This document shows positions 36,325 to 44,788 of a stretch of 64,000 nucleotides of DNA, one piece after another; the stretch's first letter is position 1; each line of letters starts with the position of its first letter. A program made the position numbers and the translations under genes. The DNA is from an uncultured Flavobacteriales bacterium (GTDB lineage Bacteria > Bacteroidota > Bacteroidia > Flavobacteriales_G > Salibacteraceae), in NCBI GenBank assembly GCA_937899835.1, contig CALCCE010000265.1, positions 1-64,000 of the forward strand. The letters run 5' to 3'. The notes beneath the pieces were generated by a model. The model had not been told where the DNA came from. It ran no database searches and was given only the letters and a program-made list of their open reading frames with translations.

Positions 36325-37122
36325 TTAATCGAGTGGCACTACCCACTTGTGGTGCAGATCGATGGTCTCCTGGCATACGCCGTTTTCCATGAGGCATCCG
36401 TCGATAATGAGCTCAGCAATACCACACATGCGGTTCGTGCCTTGGTAATTGTAGGTGGCGGCATCAAAAACAAAACTCACGGTGGCATCGGTAGACTGGT
36501 AAGCCGATTGATCGGTGCCTAAAGCAGAAAAATAGCTGGCTCCCGACACGTCTTCTTCAATCGGAAAGAGGATGCGGTGAATTTGCGAAGCAGTCAATCC
36601 ATTATCGGCCAGATATCTGGCGGTTTGGGACATGGCCATCACCTTAGGTCCTTCGAGAATAATGGTAGTACCAGTACCCGGACTGTTGGGGTCTACCACT
36701 GCCATGCAATGGTCTATCCCTTCCTTGGTCAGGTTAGAGGGGCCAGAGTAGGCCGCATAATAGAAATGATTTTCAGACAAGCGCACTTGCGAATGGTTGA
36801 AGTTGTTGAACCCCATGTCGTCCATATCGTTGTTAATGCGATCCAACTCTTGCCGCACATTCAGCGCAACCGTTGGCAAAAGGGCATATTGCCGGGCATT
36901 GGAATGTACTTCAACCGCACTCAGTGCTGCGGTTAGATCGTTTCCGTAGTGGTGGCCTTCCACCAACGCCACTTCTTGCATAACGTTGGAACGTAAGGCA
37001 GCCGAAATATCAGGAGCTGCGGGCTGTGACGTGCTAGCAGCCACAGTTTGATCGTCGTCTTTTTTACAACTGTACAGGGATACAAAAAACAAGGCAAAAA
37101 ACAGAAAGTGTGTCGGTTTCAT
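36325..37122 (-). CDS. Tandem lipoprotein family member 5 (subtype A)
   Basis: A 265-residue lipoprotein (lipobox FVSLYSC, followed by KKDDD). It shares with the other four members a helical N-part, a motif GFNNFNHSQV...FYYAAY (about 100-130) and a C-terminal HKWVVPLD. It is closest to the gene at 39657, which has the same N-terminal style (MKxxHFLL, CKKDD) and the MGFxNFxHSxV motif. It is last in a row of five same-strand genes and is followed by an intrinsic terminator. The family is not one I recognise; it is probably surface- or periplasm-anchored. Confidence 0.8.
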   Translation of the reverse strand: MKPTHFLFFALFFVSLYSCKKDDDQTVAASTSQPAAPDISAALRSNVMQEVALVEGHHYGNDLTAALSAVEVHSNARQYALLPTVALNVRQELDRINNDMDDMGFNNFNHSQVRLSENHFYYAAYSGPSNLTKEGIDHCMAVVDPNSPGTGTTIILEGPKVMAMSQTARYLADNGLTASQIHRILFPIEEDVSGASYFSALGTDQSAYQSTDATVSFVFDAATYNYQGTNRMCGIAELIIDGCLMENGVCQETIDLHHKWVVPLD

Positions 37123-37214
37123 ATGGAGTAGGTATGGGTGAATGAAGAGGTAGTTGGTCGGGTGATTTAATCTTTGTTGAGGAGGTTGCCGGAGCCTGTC
37201 AAGAACATATCGCG

Positions 37215-38009
37215 TTAAAGTGGAAAATAAAGGGTGTATTCAAAATCCACTTCCTCCGTTTCTTCCATCAAGGGATTTATCACCAATTGACCGCGGGCCT
37301 TCACTTCAATCACGCCACAGTTTTGTTCGATTCCCCGATACAAACGGTCTTCTTGAGAACACGTAGTATAGGTATCTCCCGCGATCGTTAGGTGAAATAC
37401 CGTTCCCACAAAAGATAAATTATTGAAAGCAAGAAAATTGGATGAAAAGTTGTTGGCGGGAAACAATACAGCACCAGCATTTTTACTGGAAATCCCCTGT
37501 TGCCTTAAATACTGTGCCGCATGGACCATTCCCACCAAATCGGGTCCCCCCATCCAGCCCGTTGACTCCACATAACCCGTTCTTCCGGTTTGGAAGCATA
37601 CCAGCCGGAGGTCGTTGAATTTTTGTCCATAACTCGCCTCTTTGAACAAGGCAAAATAGTGCAACCCACCTTCCACCCGCCACAGCGAAGCGTGATCGAG
37701 GTTGGTAAACCCCTGGTCCTTCAACATGTCGATAAGCGGCACGATTTCTAAAGCGTAGAACGGGATGTTTTGGCCTTCAGTCAGGTATTGCTCTACATTT
37801 TGACTTACCATTTCTGCTCCGGTCAATTCCGGAAGCACTTTCAGGTATTCTTCAGTAGGTAAAACTTCTACGTCCTCTTCAACGGTGGTGCGGAGGGTTT
37901 CATAGGAGTTTCCACCGGCACTGCGCGGAACAAAATCCCCGTCATCCTCCTGCCGGCAGGATACCGCCATCAGTAACATGCCTAAAAAGAAAAAGCAGCG
38001 ATAGATCAT
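37215..38009 (-). CDS. Tandem lipoprotein family member 4 (subtype B)
   Basis: A 264-residue lipoprotein, start at ATG 38009 (MIYRCFFFLGMLLMAVSC); the frame upstream uses only a TTG. It contains YETLRTTVEEDVEVLPTEEY, GFTNLDHASLW...HYFALF and DLVGMVHAAQYLRQQGIS, all shared with members 2 and 3. The C-terminus ends VDFEYTLYFPL. Subtype B members differ from subtype A in the N-terminal 60 residues. No enzymatic motif is visible. Confidence 0.8.
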   Translation of the reverse strand: MIYRCFFFLGMLLMAVSCRQEDDGDFVPRSAGGNSYETLRTTVEEDVEVLPTEEYLKVLPELTGAEMVSQNVEQYLTEGQNIPFYALEIVPLIDMLKDQGFTNLDHASLWRVEGGLHYFALFKEASYGQKFNDLRLVCFQTGRTGYVESTGWMGGPDLVGMVHAAQYLRQQGISSKNAGAVLFPANNFSSNFLAFNNLSFVGTVFHLTIAGDTYTTCSQEDRLYRGIEQNCGVIEVKARGQLVINPLMEETEEVDFEYTLYFPL

Positions 38010-38033
38010 GATCAGCAATAGGTAGATATGTTT

Positions 38034-38825
38034 TTAGTTGGGAAATACCCAGGTGTGATTTATAGATACATCTTGTAACGAGACGCTAGTGCCACTGGTA
38101 AATACTCCACCGGTAAACACAACTCGAACGATGCTACAATTCTGACGGATTCCCAGATGGACATATTCTTCTTGTCGGTGGCTGGTTTGGGCGGTTCCTC
38201 TTGCAGTAAGGTAATCAAAACTATATTCGAGACTGTTGCCGAAACTTAAAGTTGACGTATAGAGCACTCCGTAGGGATAAAGGACCTGATGTAACTCTTG
38301 GTTCGAAATCCCCTGAGCTTTCAGGTAGCGCAGCGTAGAAACTACACCTACCAGGTCTGGTCCAGCCAGCCAGCCAATGTCAAAACCACCTGTCCCTCCT
38401 ATATTTTCTTGTATAATCGTTAATCGCATATCCCTTAGTGGTTGGCTACTGGGCACCGGGCGAAACGCAGCAAAGTAATATTCTCCACGATTGTTTTGCC
38501 ACACTTCCGAATGCTCCAGGTTGACAAAACCATCGGCTTTTAACTCATCAAGGGCACGACTCAAGCGATTAAAAAAATAGGGCTGTAAGGCATGTGTTTC
38601 TAAAAAGTGTTCTACGCTGCTGCTCACCTTGACCGAATTGGTCAAGGCAGGCAAGTCGGTCAGGTATTGTTCTGTGGATTGCAGTTCAATTTCTGAAACC
38701 AACGTTGACCGCAGGGCTTCATAGCGCTCATCAGTAGCGTTGCGTGGTGTAAAATCGTTTTTATCAGGCTGACAAGCAACTGCAACAAAAAACCAACCAC
38801 ATACAACAAGCAACCTAATCATCAT
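38034..38825 (-). CDS. Tandem lipoprotein family member 3 (subtype B)
   Basis: A 263-residue lipoprotein starting MMIRLLVVCGWFFVAVAC. The frame is open into the preceding gene, but the signal peptide fixes the start at 38825. Its segment around YEALRSTLVSEIELQSTEQY is almost identical at the DNA level to member 2 (about 86 bases with one difference), while the flanks differ strongly. Later motifs: GFVNLEHSEVW...YYFAAF, DLVGVVSTLRYLKAQGIS, and a final HTWVFPN. It lies about 22 bases after member 2 and 24 bases before member 4. Confidence 0.82.
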   Translation of the reverse strand: MMIRLLVVCGWFFVAVACQPDKNDFTPRNATDERYEALRSTLVSEIELQSTEQYLTDLPALTNSVKVSSSVEHFLETHALQPYFFNRLSRALDELKADGFVNLEHSEVWQNNRGEYYFAAFRPVPSSQPLRDMRLTIIQENIGGTGGFDIGWLAGPDLVGVVSTLRYLKAQGISNQELHQVLYPYGVLYTSTLSFGNSLEYSFDYLTARGTAQTSHRQEEYVHLGIRQNCSIVRVVFTGGVFTSGTSVSLQDVSINHTWVFPN

Positions 38826-38847
38826 AGTAACCCTATAAGAACAAAAC

Positions 38848-39639
38848 TTAAAAAGGAAACACCCAGGTGTGATCCATAAAAACATCTTGGAAAGCGTTGC
38901 TGTTGCCACCGAGAACCACTTGACCAGTGAATACAAACTGAATGATGCCGCAATTTTGTTGGATACCGCTGTAGGTGTAATCTCCTTGCTGGTAGCTGAC
39001 TTTCCCAAAACCGCTCCAGGCAGTATTGTAACCAAAACCAAATTCGAACCGGTTCTGAAAACTCAGCAATGAGTTGGACAACGTTCCAGAAGGAAAAATG
39101 GCCTGCCAAGACTCGCTGTTGGCAATCCCTTGAGATTTTAAGTAACGATGGGTGGATACCATGCCTACCAAATCCGGCCCGGACAGCCATCCAACTGAAA
39201 CCAATGCGCCACTGGCATCTTGCTGCAGAATGACCAATCGCATGTCCATTAGCGGACGGCTATTCGCTACCGGTTGAAATACAGCAAAGTAATACCGTAG
39301 ATCTCCCATTCGCCAAACTTCAGCGTGGTCGAAATTTTCGAACCCATCGGCTTTCAAATCTGAAACAAGGTTGCTGAGCCCCAGGGCAAAAATTGGAGGT
39401 ATGGTAGCAGATGCTGCCAGCAGTTCTACATTACTGCTTACCAAAGTGGCATTGGTCAAGGCAGGCAGGTCGGTCAGGTATTGTTCTGTGGATTGCAGTT
39501 CAATTTCTGAAACCAACGTTGACCGCAGGGCTTCATAGCGCACATCGCTGTTGCTGCGCGGCACAAAATCGCCATCGTCGTTCCGGCAAGCGGAGAAAAC
39601 GAGCAACAGAAGTACGCCCAAAACAACGGGACGCATCAT
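38848..39639 (-). CDS. Tandem lipoprotein family member 2 (subtype B)
   Basis: A 263-residue lipoprotein starting at ATG 39639 (MMRPVVLGVLLLLVFSAC). It contains the shared YEALRSTLVSEIELQSTEQY segment, GFENFDHAEVWRMGDLRYYF, DLVGMVSTHRYLKSQGIA and the final HTWVFPF. The downstream third of the protein (VFTGQVVLGGNSNAFQDVFM) resembles member 3 (VFTGGVFTSGTSVSLQDVSI). Together with member 3 it is the most recent duplicate pair of the cluster. Confidence 0.82.
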   Translation of the reverse strand: MMRPVVLGVLLLLVFSACRNDDGDFVPRSNSDVRYEALRSTLVSEIELQSTEQYLTDLPALTNATLVSSNVELLAASATIPPIFALGLSNLVSDLKADGFENFDHAEVWRMGDLRYYFAVFQPVANSRPLMDMRLVILQQDASGALVSVGWLSGPDLVGMVSTHRYLKSQGIANSESWQAIFPSGTLSNSLLSFQNRFEFGFGYNTAWSGFGKVSYQQGDYTYSGIQQNCGIIQFVFTGQVVLGGNSNAFQDVFMDHTWVFPF

Positions 39640-39656
39640 CAATTATAAATACTGGA

Positions 39657-40454
39657 TTAGAGGGGGTAAGCCCAGGTGTGGTCGAAATCAATTTCTTGTT
39701 CGATCGACCCATAGGCGGGTGGCAAAGTCGTCATTCCTTTTACCACCACTCGCTTCACCATGCAGCGTTCTTCAATGCCGTTGATCATGCGTTCTTCGCG
39801 GGAAGTGATAATGGAGATTAGAGCATCTTCTGACGAATAGTGCTCAATGCTCATGGTGGGGCCGCCTGGGTTGGGGAAGCAGCCAGTACCATAACCCACA
39901 GGGATCATTACCCGACGGATGGTTTCGGCTGGAATGCCACTGCTGTAGAGTTGCATGGCGCTCATGGAAATACCAAAAACGGTAGGAGCTTCCAGAATCG
40001 TGGTATTGTCAACTACCTGGGATTCGTTTAAGGATATCAACGCGAGGCAATGGTGGTACAAAGGTTGATTGCCCGATCGTGGCTCGTAGGCCGAGTAAAA
40101 AACCAAATCATCAGACATGGATACTTCTGAGTGGTCGAAGTTGTCGAAACCCATGTCTTCCATGTCTTCGTTGATGCCTTTGACTTCATAGCGCACTTCG
40201 GGGGTTAAGGCCATGCCGTTGGCGAAATCATGTGCGTTGACACTCAACTGCTGGGCGCTAAGAGCCCGTTTGAGGTCATAGGTATAGGTCTCAGCCGATT
40301 CTAATTCAAAGGTGTGATCAGTAGTAGTGCGCAAAGCAGCGTAGGGTTCTCCGGCGGGTACCGAACCAGGGATGCGTTCAACGCCATCGTCTTTTTTACA
40401 GGAGGCAAAACCGGCTACCAAAGCCAGCATGAGGAGGAAATGAGGAGTTTTCAT
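39657..40454 (-). CDS. Tandem lipoprotein family member 1 (subtype A)
   Basis: A 265-residue lipoprotein (MKTPHFLLMLALVAGFASCKKDD), first gene of the five. It has YAALRTTTDHTFELESAETY, MGFDNFDHSEV...FYSAYEP and a final DHTWAYPL. It is closest to member 5 at the far end, so the two subtype A genes bracket the three subtype B genes. The transcript probably begins upstream in the purine-rich region and runs to the terminator at 36266. Confidence 0.82.
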   Translation of the reverse strand: MKTPHFLLMLALVAGFASCKKDDGVERIPGSVPAGEPYAALRTTTDHTFELESAETYTYDLKRALSAQQLSVNAHDFANGMALTPEVRYEVKGINEDMEDMGFDNFDHSEVSMSDDLVFYSAYEPRSGNQPLYHHCLALISLNESQVVDNTTILEAPTVFGISMSAMQLYSSGIPAETIRRVMIPVGYGTGCFPNPGGPTMSIEHYSSEDALISIITSREERMINGIEERCMVKRVVVKGMTTLPPAYGSIEQEIDFDHTWAYPL

Positions 40455-40863
40455 CGAGTAAAGAGGAGTAAAAGGGTGAATTGAGGAATTAGTGGTGAAT
40501 CGAGGAGTAAACGCAAACTACTAGAAAATTGTATACGAGTCAAGAGAAATATCAGAGCGAAATCCAGAGCGGAGAGCGAGACATGAGAACGAGAAAGGCT
40601 GCGCTGCTGTGTGTTGTGGTTGGAGGGTTTTCCTTTTTTAAGGGTAAAGCTTTTGGCTTCAACCTGTTTTTTCAAAAATGGCTTTGAGGGTATCTATTAA
40701 GTTAAATCAGCTAATACTTTTGGATCGGCAGGTGATAGCTGGGTTTTGAATTTTCATGATGGAGAATAAAGAACCTCCCACAAAAAGTGGACGGAAGGAC
40801 CGCGAAGCTCCTCGTCTCTCTCTCTCCGTTCTCGCCTCTCGTCTCTCGCTCTCTCCTCTCCCC
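40455..40863. repeat. Purine/pyrimidine-biased low-complexity region
   Basis: 40455-40600 is rich in GAGGAGTAAA/GAGCGAGA words and 40809-40862 is almost pure pyrimidine (CTCGTCTCTCTCTCTCCGTT followed by more CTC/TCTCG). The same CTC/TCTCG words recur on the other side of the next gene at 41164-41306. No credible gene is present; the frames in it are low-complexity artefacts. Confidence 0.75.
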
Positions 40864-41142
40864 TTACAATCCAATATGCTTCAATTGCTCCTGCTTTTGG
40901 GATAACGTCATCTTCATAGCACCGCTTACTTTTCCTGCCAACCAGGATTCGCGGTAGTTTTCCCAACTCTTTTCGTAAGGCGCTTCCCCTCCATCATCGT
41001 AACCAAATTGGAAATTACAGCAGCCGCAAATATCGTATAAAGGATAACCTTCCGGACTATAGGGCCACCAATCTTTAACCCGAGCCAAATCACCACAAAC
41101 CGGACAATAACAATGGCCCTCTGAATTGATGTAAAACTTCAC
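40864..41142 (-). CDS. CPCC-type cysteine-rich protein
   Basis: About 92 residues if started at the GTG at 41142 (VKFYINSEGH). The frame can be extended to an ATG at 41184, but the added residues (SFDSENEGEDGGA) come from the pyrimidine-rich repeat. Cysteines CYCPVCGD and YDICGCCNFQFGYDDGG match the cysteine-rich CPCC family, which may bind zinc. The tail is helical with Trp residues (SWENYRESWLAG). The gene is bracketed by the same low-complexity repeat on both sides. Function unknown. Confidence 0.7.
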   Translation of the reverse strand: MKFYINSEGHCYCPVCGDLARVKDWWPYSPEGYPLYDICGCCNFQFGYDDGGEAPYEKSWENYRESWLAGKVSGAMKMTLSQKQEQLKHIGL

Positions 41143-41163
41143 AGCTCCTCCGTCCTCGCCCTC

Positions 41164-41306
41164 ATTCTCGCTATCAAAGCTCATTCTCGCTCCTCGTTCT
41201 CGCTCTCTGTTCTCGGCCTCACTCTCCGCCCTCGTTCTCCATTCTCGTTCTCGCTCTCCGTTCTCGTCTCTCGCTCTCGCCCCTCACTCTCCCCTCTCAT
41301 CTCTCC
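41164..41306. repeat. CTC/TCTCG low-complexity tract
   Basis: A run of pyrimidine-rich words such as CTCGTTCTCGCTCTCTGTTC, repeated with small changes. It resembles the tract at 40809-40862 and overlaps the 3' end of the NodB-caspase gene and the possible 5' extension of the CPCC gene. Confidence 0.8.
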
Positions 41307-43861
41307 TTTTTAAGTGCAGCTATTCGGGCTTCAATTTTTCGGGTAAAATCGGAGGGTTTTTCCTGTAGGTCGAGGTATTTCTGGTAGTAACCAATGGCCT
41401 TCTTCTTTTCGCCCAATTCGGCGAGAACATCGGCGTAGTTCAGGAAGGCGACTTTTCGATCCGGGTCGAGGGATAAAGTGCGTTGGAGCCATGTTTTGGC
41501 TTCTGGATAGCGACCCATGCGGAACAGCAGAAAACCTACGTTATTGGCCGATTGCACGTGGTTACTGTCTAACCAAGCGGCTTCCTGAAATTTGATCAGG
41601 GCCTCAGAATAATTTTTCTGACGGTACAACGCAAGGCCTTCGTTGTTGAGCAACACGACCTGATCGGCTACACTTAAAGGAGCCGCCTCGCCTCGCTCCT
41701 GCCCTCGTGCTTCGTTTGCATTTTGGGCCAACCGTTGCTCCATTCGAGCCAACTGTTCGCGCAAGGAAGCGATCTCCTGCCGTAGCGCCAGGTTTTCATC
41801 GTCCAATTGTTCTGAGTTAGCGCTCAGCTCCTCTTCATCGGCTTGCAATGCAAACACAAAATCTCCTCCCGAACTGCCTACCATGCTGCCAAAGGCGGGA
41901 GTCTGACGGCTCATGGACGATACCAAGGGCGGCACATAATTGAATACCTCCGAAGCTGTAATGAAGCCATCGCCATTGAGGTCAGCATCCCCGGAGAGTC
42001 CGTTGAGCAAATTCCAGGTAAAAATGGAATGTCCATTGGGACCACCATCGGCCACCTCCTCGTCGGATCCGCCGGCAGTAAGCACCTGACGCCCTCGTCG
42101 GCTGGTCACTTCTTGGAGGTAACGCTGCGAAGAAGGCGGCTGATTACCCGATCGGGTCAAGGCCAAACCGCTGTAACAAGCATCCATGATCCAAAGCACG
42201 TGTCGTGCCGGGATCAATTCATTCAGGTCTTGCAGTTCCGTCATTGAAATGGCTTGGGGCACAAAAGCTCCCGTTCCCGCATCCACCGGAATGATGTAGC
42301 CCAAAGACTTGCCACTGGGCATCGACCGTGTCATGCCATGCCCGGCAAAAAAGATAAATACGGCATCTTCCGGGCCAATCACACTGGGATCCGCCAGTCG
42401 TTCGCCAATGGTTTTAAGAATGTTCTCGCGGGTGGCCTCCTCATCGGTGAGGCTCAGGATGTGGTCCTCCCGAAAACCGAGCTTCTCGGTTAACACCTGC
42501 TTCACCCCTTGTGCATCGTTCACTGCATACTGCAATTGGGGCCATTGCTGGTAAGCGTTGACGCCAATGACCAACGCCCACGCGTTGGGGTACAAGGAAC
42601 GCACCTTGGAGGCGGCATAAGGTTTCATTTTAGGAATGGGGGCCGCCTTAGGTTTGGAAAGTCGTTCCCCGTCCCACAGCGCAAACCGGTACCCACGCTC
42701 CGAAAGCGTATCCAAAATAAGCGGCAGGGCTTCCACTGTTTTTCGGTGAATATCGTGTAACAGAATCACGCCTTTGCCTTGTTTCTCCGTTTCGGTCACC
42801 ACCCGGTGTGCAATGGAGGCCGGAACCGGATCGGCCCAATCGCGCGAATCGATGTTCCACATATACGGCTTTACCCCTTGGCTTTTCAAGTAATTGCGGG
42901 TAGCTGCATTGAGTCCACCATAGGGCGGTCGAAACAAACGGGAAGAATCTCCGGTGATGGCAGTCAAAGCCGCAAAACAATCTTCGATTTGGGCCACCAT
43001 TTCGGTGCTATCGAGCTTAGATAGCAATTGGTGCGAGGTGCTGTGATTGCCCAACCAAAAACGATCGTTGCGAAATACTTGTTTGCTAATGCCCGAATTG
43101 GACGAAGGGGTCCAGCTGTTTGCCTGTTTTCGGCCCACATTGTTGCCCACCTGGAAAAAGATGGCCGGTAAATCCCGGGCATTCAATATTTCCATCACCT
43201 GGTCAGTGTACTTTCCGTGTGGACCGTCATCAAAGGTGAGTACCACGGTTTTTTCGGGAAGTCCATATCCCCAAATGCTGTTTTTGCCCCGGGTGGTTTC
43301 GTCTGGCTCGGGGTGATGATGGGCGTACAATGCTTTAAGTTGAGCAATGGGAAAACGCTGGCGCAACATGTCCAGATAAGCCTCCCAACGCTTTCTGCGC
43401 AACGGCATGGCCCTGACCTGAAAAGCACCGAGCATCCCGCTCAACTCTTCGTTATACAAGTTTTGAATGGCTTCTAAGACTTCCCGGTCTTCACGCAGGC
43501 GCTGGCTTAAGTCTTCGGGCCAGATTTCCGTCTCCAGCTCGTACACCAACTCCAGCAGCGATAGTTTATCTACGTCCCACAGTTGGGTAGTGTCTTCTAA
43601 CACCCGTAGAAAGGTTTCCAACTGCCGGGCATCTCCCCGCATGTTTTCCAGCAATTGGGTTTGCAGGTGCCGGCTTTCATGTAGCAGGTGCAAGCCTATT
43701 TCGCTCACTGCCCGGGCTTCCAGCACTTGCGTGCCATCTTGGCTCAGCACAATCAAATGCCGGTGTTGCAGCACCAACTTATCGGCCAATGCCTCAACGG
43801 TTTGGGCTTGGAGCAAGCTCGAAAGGCCGATAAACAGCCAAAAAAGAAAGCTTTGTTTCAA
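41297..43861 (-). CDS. Secreted NodB deacetylase - caspase - TPR fusion protein
   Basis: An 854-residue protein with a signal peptide (MKQSFLFWLFIGLSSLLQAQ). Residues about 203-400 are a NodB polysaccharide deacetylase: TFDDGPH (209-215), HSTSH (273-277), RPPYG (311-315), LLHD (367-370). Residues about 420-640 are a caspase-like C14 peptidase: dyad His508 in FFAGHGM and Cys562 in MDACYSG. A canonical EF-hand loop (Asp627, Asn629, Asp631, Glu638) follows. A coiled coil (about 678-720) and TPR repeats (about 735-850) finish the protein. Either hydrolase alone is common; both in one exported chain is unusual. The NodB part could act on peptidoglycan or surface polysaccharide and the caspase part could cleave proteins, with Ca2+ and TPR partners controlling it; this is inference. 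Confidence 0.92.
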   Translation of the reverse strand: MKQSFLFWLFIGLSSLLQAQTVEALADKLVLQHRHLIVLSQDGTQVLEARAVSEIGLHLLHESRHLQTQLLENMRGDARQLETFLRVLEDTTQLWDVDKLSLLELVYELETEIWPEDLSQRLREDREVLEAIQNLYNEELSGMLGAFQVRAMPLRRKRWEAYLDMLRQRFPIAQLKALYAHHHPEPDETTRGKNSIWGYGLPEKTVVLTFDDGPHGKYTDQVMEILNARDLPAIFFQVGNNVGRKQANSWTPSSNSGISKQVFRNDRFWLGNHSTSHQLLSKLDSTEMVAQIEDCFAALTAITGDSSRLFRPPYGGLNAATRNYLKSQGVKPYMWNIDSRDWADPVPASIAHRVVTETEKQGKGVILLHDIHRKTVEALPLILDTLSERGYRFALWDGERLSKPKAAPIPKMKPYAASKVRSLYPNAWALVIGVNAYQQWPQLQYAVNDAQGVKQVLTEKLGFREDHILSLTDEEATRENILKTIGERLADPSVIGPEDAVFIFFAGHGMTRSMPSGKSLGYIIPVDAGTGAFVPQAISMTELQDLNELIPARHVLWIMDACYSGLALTRSGNQPPSSQRYLQEVTSRRGRQVLTAGGSDEEVADGGPNGHSIFTWNLLNGLSGDADLNGDGFITASEVFNYVPPLVSSMSRQTPAFGSMVGSSGGDFVFALQADEEELSANSEQLDDENLALRQEIASLREQLARMEQRLAQNANEARGQERGEAAPLSVADQVVLLNNEGLALYRQKNYSEALIKFQEAAWLDSNHVQSANNVGFLLFRMGRYPEAKTWLQRTLSLDPDRKVAFLNYADVLAELGEKKKAIGYYQKYLDLQEKPSDFTRKIEARIAALKKER

Positions 43862-43883
43862 AAAAGAGGCAGTTGAGTGCCTC

Positions 43884-43891
43884 CAAAGATA
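43884..43891 (-). promoter_or_regulatory. -7 box of the NodB-caspase gene
   Basis: The minus strand reads TATCTTTG, an exact match to TAnnTTTG, 22 bases before the start codon. No clear -33 TTG at normal spacing. Confidence 0.55.
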
Positions 43892-43926
43892 AGTACAACC
43901 GGGTTCTGAAGAACCGACGGAAATAA

Positions 43927-44781
43927 TTAAAGCTTGAGGTAAATGCCTCCACCATAGTTCGGTGCGGCCAGAATACGGTTGCCATACACCGCAACACCTA
44001 CATTTGCCGTGATTCCAATTTTACCTTTCAGCTGGTAGGCCACCTCGGGTGTGATGCTAATAAATTCGAGGTTGTTGGAAAAAACACCGTTCTGCCCGCC
44101 TCCCCCATCACCGTTAAAAAAAGATTTGATCCCATCCATTTTGAGGGCACCTAAAAATTTGTCTTTGGTAAAACCAGCTTCAAAATTGTAGCGAAACTCT
44201 TCGGAGAAACCGTTGGTGCGGTTGTTAAACCCAACTCCAGCGTTGAAATACAAAGGCGTTTTGGGAGGAGCATATCCGGCTTCCAATCGAACCAACTGGT
44301 TAAATTCCCCGTCACCCGTTTGTAATACACCCGTTTCTCCGCCATCGGTGCGTCCCAAGGGCAATCCCAATTGCAGGGTAGCACTCATTACAAAAGGTTT
44401 TCCTACCCTCAGGCCGTACTTGATGCCTATGTCGGTATCGCCGAAGCCGTTATAAGAATCTCCAGGTTGCATCCTACCACTGGTAAATTCTACCTCATTG
44501 ACGGTCATCCGGGAGAAAAAAGGCACATAAGCGATACCGGTCCACCGGTCGGAGATGCCATACTCTCCATAAAGACTTGTAAAGTAGGCACCGGTAGTAA
44601 AGATGTCTACCAACTCGCCTTTTTCGTAAAATTTATCCGAACGCAAATAGGTTTGGCCCAATTTAAAGTAGCCTTTGCCTTTTTCATGCACCCAACCGCC
44701 AGCCAACAAGTCTAAGCCGGAAAATGAAAACAGGGCTACCGTCAAGAAAAGCAGCCGAAGGGATTTTTGTAAATACTCCAT
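43927..44781 (-). CDS. Outer-membrane beta-barrel protein
   Basis: A 284-residue protein with a signal peptide (about 1-27) and many alternating amphipathic strands with Gly and aromatic residues (GYFKLGQTYLR, SLYGEYGISDRWTGIAYVPFF, VMSATLQLGLPLG, ITANVGVAVYGNRI), ending in the strand GGGIYLKL. This is the layout of a small outer-membrane beta-barrel. The cargo or ligand is unknown. It lies seven bases downstream of the BIG2/DM13 gene and is probably in the same transcript. Confidence 0.8.
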   Translation of the reverse strand: MEYLQKSLRLLFLTVALFSFSGLDLLAGGWVHEKGKGYFKLGQTYLRSDKFYEKGELVDIFTTGAYFTSLYGEYGISDRWTGIAYVPFFSRMTVNEVEFTSGRMQPGDSYNGFGDTDIGIKYGLRVGKPFVMSATLQLGLPLGRTDGGETGVLQTGDGEFNQLVRLEAGYAPPKTPLYFNAGVGFNNRTNGFSEEFRYNFEAGFTKDKFLGALKMDGIKSFFNGDGGGGQNGVFSNNLEFISITPEVAYQLKGKIGITANVGVAVYGNRILAAPNYGGGIYLKL

Positions 44782-44788
44782 GGGTCAA

